A stretch of 64,000 bases of DNA from Cercozoa sp. M6MM (taxonomy: Eukaryota; Endomyxa: Ascetosporea): NCBI GenBank assembly GCA_040357565.1, contig JBDODJ010000046.1; one strand, 5' to 3'. Positions within the stretch are counted from its first letter, which is position 1. The number at the start of each line of letters is the position of its first letter. Under the pieces are notes generated by a model. It saw only the letters and a program-made list of their open reading frames with translations. It had not been told where the DNA came from and did not search any database. Below are positions 45,728-58,838 of this stretch, in pieces. The position numbers and the translations under genes were made by a program.

Positions 45728-48265
45728 TTAATATGTGACGGCAAGAACGCGACGCCTCGCGTGAACAGGTGCTGCGGCAGCGAGTCGTCGGCGTTGGGCG
45801 CATCCGTTTCCACCGGCAGGAACATCCAGCGCTCAAACGACTGCAGTCACAAGCGCACACTCGAACGAACTAAAACTGAAGGAACACAGCTGAGTGTTGT
45901 ACCTTGCGATGTGGCTTGTCTACAACGAGTGCACCACGGTGGTCAGCTGCCAAGTGTCATAACGGTGCACATAAGATAGTACCGCAACCTAAGAAATCGA
46001 GGAGTCTACCGAGGTAGCCACAACGAGAGCGAATGGAAATGACGTCGCGCATGGCACCCAAGAAGGCCACTTGGAAAAACTCCCAATCGCGGCAGTGCAG
46101 TCGGTTGCATGACAGGTAGTTCTTGGCCATGCCGAGTGTCGTCTTTTTCTTGTCGGCGCAGAGGAACTTACCTGCGCTTATGCTTGCTGTAGGGAGCAGA
46201 AAATTCAGACATCGAAAGTGCATACCATGTCGACTCTGCAAGGCAACGGCACCGTCAGTGCCCTTGATTTCGTGAAGTGCAAAAACCGCGTCCGGCGGCA
46301 ATTCGTTAGCTGTTTCAAACACAGAGAAATGTATCTCTTGTAGCCTCCTCCCCTTTAAAAAAGGTACAGTACACGAGGAAGGCTGCACAAGTCGCACGGA
46401 ACCATCGTTGGCGGCCGCGAGGAATTCGCCGCGGTGCGACATTAGTACCAGTGTCTCGGGCCTGCAGGCAAGGTGCAGGTAGGAGAGTTGGGGGAGTAGG
46501 TAAGCAGGGGGGGGGGGGGGGTACTTGAGGATCGACACAAAGAACTGCGAATTGCCAGAAATTCGCGGTTCGAAACTCTCGCCCGCCCAGTAGCCTTTCT
46601 CCTACAGATAGGGCAAATGCTACAAGGAGGGGGTGGTAAACGAGACACTGTACACAGTGGAAGGCAAAGATAGGTTGCTGGCCAGGCGAAAGTGCTTCCA
46701 CGCGGAAGGTATACACTTCCTGTATAAAAAACGCGAGATTGATCGGCATAGGATCAGAAAAAGAAGAGACGACAAACAAACCCGCAGCCAAGTTGGCGAC
46801 GTTTCGTCATGCGGCAACAGAGTCACATGCTGGTCCCTGATATGAAGAGGTGTCGGGCAGGGGCAAAGAGGTAGGGGTAAAGAAGTGACACACCTCTCAC
46901 AAGCGTGCACGCGGAAGGCGGCCTTGCGACCCGTGCCTTGGCACAGCAGACGTACCTTCTGTCCGTGCCTATACAGGAGGAAGGGTATCAAGGGACATGA
47001 AGGCACAAAACAAGGCCGTACTGAAAGATGTTGCCGTATCCACGACACCGTCTTGCCTCCTATAAAACGCGTCAGTTCCTGTACTCGTACCCTCGGGGGG
47101 GGGGGGGGGTAAAACTATACCGCCTCACTGACTGTCGGTAGCCGCGGTTTGCGCAGCCACGCAAGTGCTCCGAAATCTACAGGTGTCGTAGGATAGAGGA
47201 GGCAAGAGGGAGAGGGTAAGAGGGGTAAAGTTGCACCTCTCACGACGACACCTCGTCCTGCCAGTTCCGTGTCCTGAACAGACAGGAAGGGAGGTATACA
47301 AAGGAATGAGGGGGGGGGGGGGTAAAGTTGAAACTACGAGTCCCCGGCGAGTATCGGCGTATCGTTGTCGCTCGTGTTCCGCGCGGGTGCGTGCAATCTC
47401 CAGCCTGTCAGAAAGTGGTCCAACCAGACGGTAAAAAGCGACACACCACTTAAGGGAGCAGTGAAGATTATTTACCACTCCTCCATCTGCTCCATGTCAC
47501 GCAGCAGCAGCAGCAGACTGCGCGGGGGGTAAAGGGGGTAAGGGGTAAAGGGGTAAGGGGGTAAAGGGGTAAGGGGTAAGGGGGTAGGAAACGAAGTTAC
47601 ACAGCGTCGCCGTAAAGAAAGACGAGACACGTCTCGTTGGCATCCGATGGTGCCGCACTTCTGTCAAGAGGGTGGGTGGGTATAAGGAGGGGGACGAGAG
47701 GGGCAAAAACTCTACAGTGGCAAACGATGTCCGATCTCGGCGAAACGACGAATACGGCATGTTCGCAGTGGCACCGCCTGAATAGTAGTGGGGTAGAGGG
47801 TGTGGGAGTGGGGGACAGACACGGTTACCCTTTTGAAGTGATCATGATCGGTGGTGACCAGCAGCACGTCCGTGAAGAGGTAGACCTTGCGCGACTTGAT
47901 GTGTCCCGACGCCATCTTCCACTCGCGTGCCTCGCTTTCTGTACCGACACCGCCCGGGGGTAAAGGGGGTGGGGAGGGGGTGGGGTAAGTCGAGTGAGAG
48001 AATTTACTGACGACGAGGTGTCGGTGCGGCTGCACAAAGCCGTTGTCGAAAATCGGCACGCCCCAGGTGCCACTCAACGGCGGCAGTCTATCAAGACAAA
48101 ACTTATATATATATATATATAAATATCTCTATATACGATTTGCGTCTAGCACAGATTCGTTCTATATATTTAGCTAATATCTAACACATATCAAACACGC
48201 ACACACACACATACACACACATAACACATACATATAAGCATATATATATATATATATCAGCACAA

Positions 48266-48296
<31 letters not shown>

Positions 48297-49808
48297 CTAT
48301 ATATATATATATATATATCTACAAGCACAAAAGTAACGATCCAAGCACAAATATACAAGTATGTATTTACAAATATTAGACAAATATGTGTAAAGCTGAA
48401 AGTACTCTGGAATGGCTGATGAACGCGCAGCGTCCGAACGTCGCTTGCACTCGTTTACTATAGGGGGCGAATGGGGTGGAGGGGGTCAGGGGTAAAGAGC
48501 CGAAGACTTTGGTACCAGCCTCCACGCGCTCTGTCATGGCGTTGAGCACCTTGGTGTAGTACTCTCTGAACATACAGTATACAGAGAACCGACATGGGGG
48601 GTAAAAACGACAGTACCTCTCCTCTTCGCCAGAGTGACGCTGCAACTCTCGTAGCAGCAGTGCGTATCGTGGCTACAAGCAAAGCGACGGTAAGCACTGT
48701 CCAGATGGACTCAAAGAGAGATGTCGTACCAGTCGTTGCACAGGCATAATCAGCAGCGACTCAAGGGATGCCGACAAGTTTGAAACGACACTGGGAGTAG
48801 AAAGCAAGGGGTAAAGGATATTAGAGGAGGGGTACGAAGTAAGAGGAGAAATTAGTTACCTTGGTTCCGAGTCAAGTCGCATCAATGCTTCTTGCACTTG
48901 CTTACTCTGTGCAGGGGTACACACATCCATACATAGGTATGGACAGAAGGTCTAGCAGCAACCTCAGCAGTGGGATGCCCTTTGGAATTCTTGCCGTCGC
49001 GCAGGTTGCGCAGTGCGCTCACCATGTCTAAATTTTACATTGACACAAATACATAGATCTTCATACCTATATGTATAGATACACATATAGATACCCTCGT
49101 AGTTGTTGACGTAGTCGTAGTACAGACGGAAGAATTGCAGGTGTTTCTCAAGTGCTGGCTGTCACAACCCATATCCTTCCCATATATCTCCCCCTATTAC
49201 CACACCCACCAGACACAGCGGCCTACCACAGCACCTTCGCTTTCCATTGCATGCAGCAACTGCGTGTGTCTACAGTCGGGTGCCAAGGGTAGCAGGAGAA
49301 TCAGGGAACTAGAGGTAAAGGGGTGTGTGTGTGTGTGGGGGGGGGGTAAGTTGGTACAGTGAGTGCAGCTGCGGCGCATTCGAGAACAGCACAACGGCGT
49401 CGTTGCCGAGCCACTCGACCAGCTCCGCGCGGTAGTGCGACGCGATGCGTGAACTGCACAAGATCTCCAGTGATACAGCCACAGAAAACAACAAGAAACA
49501 GCAAGAAACAACAACAGAAAACAACAGAAAACAACAACAGAAAACAACTACTGAAGATACAGAGCATCCACGTAGGCGCGTTCGGTGTTCACGATCTCCT
49601 GCAGCACGAACTCCTTCTTGCTCGGCTCACGTGTCACCATTACCGTGTAGGCACGGTGCAGCAAGTCACCGTCACCGTCCTGATCGGTATCAACAGTGGC
49701 ACCGTCACCCTCACTGATCGCAGGAGCGTCAATCATCCCCGCGTCTTCATTATTCTCAGCGTCTCCGCCTGCACGACGGGCCGCCTGAGAAGCTAAGTCA
49801 GCCCACAT
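45728..49808 (-). CDS. Rho guanine-nucleotide exchange factor (DH-PH) with fascin-like C-terminal region
   Basis: Activates Rho-family GTPases; minus strand, about 20 short exons. Start MWADLASQAARRAGG at 49808. DH domain: FVLQEIVNTERAYVDALYLQ (conserved region 1), ASHYRAELVEWLGNDAVVLF, LEKHLQFFRLYYDYVNNYEG, and LESLLIMPVQRLVRY with RYALLLRELQRHSG (conserved region 3). PH domain (about 48.07-47.7 kb): GHIKSRKVYLFTDVLLVTTD. The C-terminal exons show beta-trefoil/fascin-like strands: TLVLMSHRGEFLAAANDGSV, GAVALQSRHG, GKFLCADKKKTTLG, DWEFFQVAFLGAMRDVISIR. The protein ends SFERWMFLPVETDAP...LPSHIK with TAA at 45728-45730. The fascin-like part may target the exchange factor to actin bundles or membranes (inference). 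It shares a 204-bp divergent promoter with the channel gene. Confidence 0.8.
48101..48320. repeat. (TA)n-rich intronic tract
   Basis: Long TATATA stretches with ACACAC patches filling one RhoGEF intron between the DH- and PH-coding exons. Confidence 0.9.
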
Positions 49809-50012
49809 GCACTATTTTCACACTCAAGCACCGTTCTAAAGCAGGTATCTCGAAAAAAGCTGTTCTTCAGACCTGGCTACATTTCATCATCTTGGCGCAC
49901 ATCGCGAGCGTTTTGATACTTCTGTGTGCGCAGAGTGGTGCACACGTTAATTGTAGCTATCCATATCAGCATGGTTGTGTATTATGTGTTGTGAAGCAGA
50001 GTCGGATGACGC
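49809..50012. promoter_or_regulatory. Divergent promoter region (RhoGEF / four-repeat channel)
   Basis: Head-to-head spacer of 204 bp between the two start codons. No clear motif is visible. A bidirectional promoter is inferred from spacing. Confidence 0.4.
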
Positions 50013-53000
50013 ATGGACTTTGACCTGCGCGATTTTGTGCAAAATGTCCGCGCGGACGTCGAGCTCGTGCGGCACAACACGCGCGTCGACGAGCTCAGCG
50101 ACGAGTCGTCGTCCGAGTCAAAGCCGGGCGATGTGCGCAGTGATCGACACAGTGACCAACAGAGTGATCGGCTGAGTGACCAGAGTGATCGGCACAGTGA
50201 GCACGTGGACACTGAGCACGTGGACCCGGTGTCGCTGCGACTGACGCGATCGGTGGCCTGGCACGTGGCGGTGCTCCTGGTCGTGTCGCTTGACCTCTGG
50301 GTGGTGCCGTTCCAGGCGGCGTTTCTCCACGGGCGCGAGGGACTGCCGCCGACGCCGCTGTTCGTCCTGGCTCTGGTAGGACCAAAGGGCGGGGGGGGGG
50401 GGGGAAAAGCAGAGGGTGAGGTGGCTACAAAGTGGCTACGTCTAGGTGGGTGACCTGTTCCTCTGGGTCGACCTGGCACTGCGCATATACGCACGCAAGC
50501 ACGCCCTGTACACAGGTGGGTGGGAGGGGGGGGGGGGGGGAGGATAGCAGGGAGAAGGGGTGTCACGAGCGCAGGTGTGACACTGTTGGAACTGGTGGCG
50601 GTACTGCCGATCGATTGGGTCGTCTTGATCGTACTCTTTAACTAAACTGACTGTATCTTTTTTGTTGAGGGAGTGTCATCTATGTAGGCCACACATGGTG
50701 GTGGTGCCGAGTACTACAGATTGGTATCACTTTTTATTTGACTCTTTAACCCCCTTCAACCTCCTTCCCGTCGACAGTTTCGCTTGTTGCGTCTACTAAC
50801 GCTGCGACGCGCCGTGCGGAAGCTTCTGTCCTGGTACCTTTCTACCTCCCTACCTACCTACCTTTCCACCTACCATATCTACCCACCTATCCACCTACCT
50901 ACCCCTACCTGCCTACCTACCCCTACCTGCCTACCTACCCNNNNNNNNNNCCTACCTACCCCTACCTGCCTACCTACCCCTACCTGCCTACCTACCCCTA
51001 CCTGCCTACCTACCTATTTATCTGCCTACCTATTTATCTACCTGCGTACCTATCTACCTACCTATCTATACCTACCTACCTCCCTATCCTACGGACTCCC
51101 TTGTCTGTGTGTTCTGACGCAGGCTGCGGGAACAGCGCTCCTCGACAACGTTGGCTGCCATCGCGTCGCCGACGGTTTCTTTTTGCCCCTTTTTACTCTT
51201 TTTATGCCCTCATTGTACCCCGATCAGATCCTCTTTATAACCGTTTTATACCCGATTTACACTTCACAATGCACCTCCATCTTATACTCATTGTACCCCT
51301 TTACACCCTTTAATACCCCTTGTACCTAGGCCGCACGAGCGTTGCTGCTGTTCGCATTGTTTGTGACGGCGACGCATTTCTTTGCTTGCGCCTTCTTTCT
51401 GGTGCAGACCCTCCTCCTTGTCCCCCTCTTTACCCTTGACCCTCTGCACCCTTCCTCCCTTCGTACACTTGGCGCAGGCGGCAGTGCTGGATGACACTCG
51501 GGAAAACACGTGGCTGTTTCGCGACGGCATCACTGGTGCCAAGCGACACTGATCTGCTATCGCTGTCTGACTCACTGAGTGACCACATTGACTGGACCAC
51601 ATTGACTGAGTGACTACACTTGAGTGACGGTTTCTGTAGGCGATCAGGGCTACATGCACAAGTACCTGCGCTCGTGGTACTGGTCGGTGATCACGATGGT
51701 GACGACTGGTCTCGGTACACCGTTCCATGTGGCCACTCGGCTCGAGTAACCACCCAGTTCAGTCAGTGAGCCAGCGAGTGGCCTACGTGTGCAGGTGACA
51801 TCGTGCCCCTGACGACGGTCGAGACACTGGTGTCCGTGATCGCCATGCTCTGCGGCACCTTTGGCGCCACTGCACTGGTCGGCGATCTGGTACCAACGTC
51901 CCTCACCCAGTGTGTACCCACTCGGTCAGGCCCACGTGCCTCCCACTGACTCACTGACGGGATTGAGTGACCAACAGACCAACTGGGCCATGGCAACGAG
52001 TGGCGCGCGTGCACAACATGAGAACAAGCTGTCGTGCATTCGGTACCAACACTGGGCCGACCCAGTGACCTGACTGACTGGGTGACTGGGTGACTGACGG
52101 GGTGCCTGACTGGGTGACTCACCGGATGAGCACGTGTGCAGGGCGTACCACGAGCTGTGCGACAGCGAGGAGGAGCACGCCGAAATCGACACGTTCGCGC
52201 AGGTGCAGCTCTACCTGGTAGCACCTGCTAGTCACTATGCGTGATCACTCCATGTCTGGTCACTCTATGTCTGGTCACTATGTGTGGTCACTATATGTCT
52301 GGTCACTCTATGTCTGGTCACTCTGTGATCATTCTGACGTTAAATGTGTGCGTGTGCAGTGGAAGGACACGCACGGCATCGACGAGGCGTCGTTGCTGGA
52401 GCTGCTGCCACGACACTTGCGTGCCTCGCTCTTCCACGTGCTCACTCGCGACGGTACTACTCGTGCCCACTCAGGGACATGTGCTGGGACTCGTGCAATG
52501 ACACGTGTTCGGTCAGTCAGTTTATTGTCTGTGTAGCACTGCAGAAGGCACCCGCCTTGACACTAGCCTTTGGTCTCAACTTAGAGTAATTTGCTTCCTT
52601 GGCATCTGCTCACCCCTTTTACCCGCTTTACCCCTCCCTTTTACCCTGTTACCCCTTTACCCCCTTCTTCCCCCCCCCCCCCCCCACAGTGCGCGAGTGT
52701 TCGCCTGCGTGGAGGCGCTGGCGGCGCAGATGTCCCTCGTGTCGCTGCCGCCCGGGTCACTGGTACGCTCGCATGCTTCACTTGCACGCGCTTGAATAGC
52801 ACGTGTCTGACTGGGTAACTGGGTGACTGAGTGACTGGGTCACTAGGTGATTGGATGGGCACGTGTGTGAGTGTGTGCAGCTGACGGTGCGCGGGATGCG
52901 AGCGACCGAGTTCTTCGTGCACGTACGCGGGCGCACTCGCGTGGAACAAGACGAAGTTTCCGGAAACAGGAAGGTTCCGGGAACACTGCCGGAAGGAGGA

Positions 53001-56000
53001 ACTGCTTCCACAGTGTCGGGTAAGTGCCTGGATTTTGAGGCCAGTGTGCTGCACGCCGCTTCGTGCGACACCGTGCGCTGTCTCTCCTTCGTCCAGGTCT
53101 TCCGGTGCTCCGCGCAGCTTCTACACCAGGTAGCGTTTCTCCCCTGCTTAGGGTCACAGTCGGGTCACGGTTCACACCGTCACATGCTCAGGTCTCCAAA
53201 GCCTACCTGACCCAGCCGCAGCGACAACGTACCTTTACTCCATACTCTTCGTCTTCCTTCCTTACCCCCGTATACCTCCCTGTTTCTGCCTTGCCTGGCA
53301 GAGCTGTTAGCGGCGTGCCGGGAAGTGCATAACACGCGCGAGTTGTGGCTACAGCATCACCGTCAACAACTGAGTCAGGAGCACGACGGTGTCATTGATA
53401 TCGACGGTGACTCCGGGGTCAATAGTCATCAGCAACTCGTGTTCGCTCTGGCAGCTGTCACTCGGTACCTGTCGATGTGCTTGTGTATATACAGCCTATT
53501 CATGTCCCACCCGTATTCTACCCGTGTACTGCCTGTGTGCGTGTGACCAACACAGCGACGGTACGGCCACGTGGCGCGACGATGCCCACTCGGCGTTTCG
53601 CGTGCAGTGGCGCCGCGTGCTGCTGACGGCATTGGTGGCCTTCAACGTGCTGGTGCCGCTGGTGCTAGTGCACGCCTACCGGCACAGCAACGGTGATGGT
53701 GACACTGACTCGATCGAAGTCTGGGTGACGGTGCTACTCTACGTGTGCGACGGTGTTGTCTGGGTTGACCTGTGGTTGCGCACGTGGCACTTCTCCTTCG
53801 TTGGTGACGACGACGAACTCGTGTGTGCGCCGTCCTCGGTAGACTTGTATTTACCCCTCTCAGTTCGTAGCATTTTCAACCCCCTGGACAGCGACTGCGG
53901 CAGCACAGTACGCAGTGGAAGGGTCTCGGCCAGCCGTGTCTCTGGTTGGATGTGCTGTCAGTGCTTCCGATCGATGTGGTGCCGTTCGCGCTAGGTGCAG
54001 GACCACTGACGGTGAGTCTGCTGCGTGTTAACCGTCTCGTGCTACTTCGTCGACTGCCGGCACTGTGGGACCGCGTGGTCAACTGTATGTGCTTTACCCT
54101 CCTCCCCCCCCCCCCCGTTACCCCTTGCTCCTTGCCTGTCTCTACCCCTGGGTTTAGTGAAACGGTGGTCCTTGTCGCGCGCTGTGCGATTGTTTTGTTT
54201 CACGCTGCTGGCGGTGCACGTGGCTGGATGTACCACTTGAGCTTTTAGTTGACGGATCAGTGACTCAACCTTGTATCTTTGCTTGATCCGCAGGTGCCTG
54301 GCAGTGGGCGGCGCACATCTCGCAGGCGCGCGGCAATCACAACTGGCTCGAACCGGACTTTGTCAAGGATGCGCATCCAGCGTACTTTGGCACCTTGATC
54401 CTTCTGCCCAGTACTTGCCTCTCACCTTTTTAACCCCTTAATCCTTGACAGGTGGACCTGGCTGCGCAGCGTGTACTTTATCATGGTCGCTACCACTACC
54501 GTTGGATGTAAGTTTTGATTGTTATCATATTGATTACTGACTGATCACTGATTTTTGAGCGACTGAAATCGTCCTTAGTTGAGTGTGTGTGGACGTGGAA
54601 CGTGTATGCGTGTGTATGTTTGCGCAGACGGCGACATCGTGGCGCACTCACTGCTGGAGACGGCCCTGGCAGCCATTCTTGTGGTAGTTGGTCACCAATG
54701 ATCACTAGGTGGTCACTGATCGATTGCTGAGTGGTCAATGATCAATCAAATGGTCACTGTGACTGTAGGTTATTGGCGGCGCCCTGCATCCCGCCTTTGT
54801 CGGCGCCGTTGCTGCATGTACAACTTTCTCTTGGGGAGGGGGAGGGTAAAGTTAATATCTCGTGGGTCGTGTGTTAGTGCTGTTCCGCGCGGATGCGCCG
54901 ACAGAGGAGTCGCAGCGTCGACTGCGCCGTGTCTTGTGAGTTGTGCCCTGACGCGTCATGTCTTGTGCAACGTTGTACCTACCTTGTGTGTGTGTGTGTG
55001 TAGTCAGTTGGTGCTGTACCTGGAGACCAACGCCAAGCGACGGCACGGCAACGACGTGCTTCTCGAGGCCGACTCGGACTATATGGTCATCCTGTCTCTC
55101 TCCCCCATCTTACTCTTATCCTCCCCCACATCCTCTTATCCTCCCCCACATCCTCTTATCCTCCCCCACATCCTCTTATTCTCCCACATCCTCTTATTCT
55201 CCCCCACACCCTCTTTCCCTCCCGTAGGCCAAGTTGCGCGCGCGGATTCGACAGGCGCATCAGCACGAGTGGCAGCAGCGTCGCGGACTGAGGCGCGACG
55301 GTGACGGTGACGATGTCACTGATACCACTGACCACACCGTCAGCGGTGCTGATCGCGGCGTGAGTGACAGTGATACCGGCGTCGGCGCCATCGCGCGTCG
55401 TCAGATGCAGCGCTACGTGAAGATGTCGCTGCTGCGAGCTTTCGGTCCGGTATCAAACGATGGCACCGGTGTCATCGGCGACGGTTCTATTGATCTTCTG
55501 ACCGAGAGTTACTCTGACGGTTTTCATCGCGGTGATCCTGGGATCAACTGGGACATTGCACCACGCGTCACATTGCCTCATGTACTCCCTCTCGCTGGCT
55601 ATCACGTGTGACCAACTAACTGACAGTGTGATCGATTTGACCGCACAGGAGTGCCTGCACCGTCCGTGTCGTCGTCTGTCAGATCGTGTGTTCCTGCTGC
55701 GCTCTGGCTTGGCGTCCATCCACTGCGTACCTTGGTCGTCCTTTCATTTGATGCCCTATACCCCCTCTGATAGAGAGAGGCATCGCTGCGATTGAGCTCG
55801 GGCGATTTCTGCTGCCTGCATGCACTCGATTCTTGTGCTATTTTCTCTGCTTTTTCTGCTTACCCTCTCCCTCCATTTGTTTACAACAACATCTGTAGCT
55901 GAGTCTCCTTGGAGGATCGTGTCCGATGGTATAAAAACAAGCAAGTGTACCTTGTGTGTCATTCGTTTAACTAACGGAAACTTGTAGACACGTGCGAGTG

Positions 56001-56779
56001 GATCAGCATTCCTGTTGACTGTCTCGCGTAGCTTCTTTACTATCGTTCTTCAGTTTTCCTTGTGTTTACCAGTTATTTTTCAGACCGTGGAAGGAGCAAG
56101 CGTTGCAGTTGCTTGAGGTAATTTCGAAAGTTCACACTATGCTTCAGTCGATACCCTCGCTTTAAAACTTCAGCGAAGAAAACGCAAAATTGCGGCGATC
56201 GAGCGAAACTTGGCAGCGCCAAAGATCGTCAAAATCGCCGCTTATGTTTGTATTTTCTCTGCGTTGGTTATGTCTTCAAGTAATTCTCCTAATTGGGGTC
56301 GTAGCGACAAAGCAGCCTGATTCGAGTTGGCGACAGTTTGTACGACACCCTTTCTCCGTTCGCAGGCGACTATGGTCGGCTCTCGTCCTATTTGTGGTAG
56401 GAATTGCACGTATGCTTGAATTCTATGCAGTATCTTTATGTATATTTAGGTGCTGTATGAGCTTTTGGCGTTGCCATTTTGCGTGGCGTTTCTGTGCATG
56501 CACGCGAACGGGTCGCTTGCGACATCGCTTGGAGTCTCCGTCTGGCTTCTTTTCTTCGTACAGTGCTTTCGTGTTGCGAACTGTGTTGTACTGCAGGAAT
56601 GCATGTTACCGTGGACAGATCGTCGACATTATCAGCGCGCTGGATGCGTTCTTTCGGATTCGCGTTTTCGCTCAGAATCCGCTTGGCGACAGCGGCGGCA
56701 AGGCAGCGAAACTGCTCGAAGTTGCGGCGATTTTGCCGATCGATTGGCTTTTGCTCTTTGTGCGTTTTTCTCTTTCTCG

Positions 56780-56831
<52 letters not shown>

Positions 56832-57821
56832 CTCGCATATATGCTTTCGTGCTGTGTCGCTTTTCTCTGGTTTAAATTAATTAAAAAGACGGGTTTTCCT
56901 TGAGTGTAGTGTGGCGTTTATCCCATGTGGGTCCTGATCACAAGGTACATGTTACACTTGTGTCTTTTAAATGTGTACGACTGGATACTGTCTCCATGAC
57001 AGGAGCTTGCGCTTGCTGCGAAGTCGGCAATTCCCGCACTTGATTACCGAAGTGCGTGCTCTGCTTGACGAGCACGTGTTGGTACCGAGTGTTATCTAAT
57101 GGAGGGCTGCGTAATCACTGAGACCTCTTGACGTGTGAACAGTCACTGAGACCGTCACTGCCGCTGATTGTGGCACTCTGCACCGTGGTTTTTGTGTCGG
57201 CGCACTGCTGTGCATGTGCCTTTCATTTGACCGCGTTGATGGAACGCGCCAATGGCATAGAGTACACGTGGCTGCAGGACCAGGTTCGACTCAGCACTAG
57301 TGCTTTGCCTCCGTGAGCCACGTTTGTGCTGTGTGTCCTTAGGTGGCACAGGGCTACCTGTACGCCGACAGTGGCGTTGCGCATCGATACCTGCGATCAT
57401 TGTACTTCACTTTGCCGACACTGCTCGTCGTTGTGATCGGTACCTTCGAGTGTTTCGACTTGTCTTACCCTTTGTACACTGTCTTAGGTGACGTGACCCC
57501 TGTGACCAAGTGGGAGACCTTGATGACCTTCTTGTATTGTCTCTCTATCGAACGTTACCCACTTTGTTCCCTTACACCTCAATGTGTAGACTGATGTCGG
57601 TCGGAGTATCACTGAATGCCGCTGTCATTGGCGCTGCTGTTGATGTATCTCTTTCTTAACTATACCTTTTCCCTGAGCTCGGTATCGTTTTTTTAAACCC
57701 TCTAGGTACTGAGCAAGCGCTCCTCGGAGCGACAGCTGCGCGACAGCGTTGACGACTTTTTATCCTCAGGCGCCTTTCCCTCCGTAGCTGTCCTTATCCC
57801 CAACACAAACACACACACACA

Positions 57822-57854
<33 letters not shown>

Positions 57855-58795
57855 TACCCTCCCTCTTCTGCATAGGTGCTGCAGCAGAAGGTGCGCGATT
57901 GGCGTGAGTACCTCTGGCTTACCGATCGTACACTACTTTGTCTGTCCATATGTTTTTAATATATGTCCACCCATATGTTCTTGTGCACTTGAACAGACAG
58001 CTGGCATGAAGGCGGCGTACGTTTGCGACGTGCCACTTCGGTAGTGCTATCTTACCCCCCCCCCCCCGTTACTCCCTATGTGGTTATTCTTTAGGTGGCC
58101 TCTCTGCCGAGTGAGCAGCTGCAGCGAGAGGTGTTGCTGCTGCGCACACACGCACTGTATGGCTTCGATACCTTCACGTTCTTATTATCGCCCATCGTAT
58201 GTCCACTTGTTCTCCCTCCTCTAACCCGTATATCTTATACCCCTTTTGCCAGGTGAGCCAGTTGCGCGTGACGGTCGACGCTGACGAACTCGCCGACCTG
58301 CGCGCTCTCGTGGCCGACCTGCTGGTAGACTTCTGCATTTGTTTCTTTTCTTTTTGTTGTTTCTGTAAAGAAAAAAGAAAACTGCGACTGCATAGGGTGC
58401 CATGGAGGCCAGGAGAAGTGCCACGAACGAAATCGGTGTGTTCTGTGCATGTTCTGTATTCTCCTACACCCACCTCTACCCGCCACAACAGTGATCCAGG
58501 AGGGCGACCCTGCGCGCGGCGTGTGGCTGCTGCTGCGTGGCCGCGTCGCCAAGAAACGCGTCATCTTTGAGAGCAGCGCCGAGAATTGCCTCTTCCTCGA
58601 CAGCAAAAGCGTCATCGGTCTCACCGAATGCTTCGACGGTACACCGATTTGGATGCGCACAGAGTGTACTTACTACGGGTGTGGAAACAGACGTGCCCAA
58701 GGACAGCGCATACCCACTGTACGCCTTCAGCGTGCGCGCGTGTGGGCCCTGCGAGTGGCGCTACTGTAATTTGTCTCACGTGAGCATATGCATAT

Positions 58796-58838
<43 letters not shown>

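Noticed and set aside
47500-47600. Telomere-like repeats (ggggtaaa)
   Set aside because: The order is GGGTAAA, not TTTAGGG or its complement CCCTAAA, and the runs are confined to introns.
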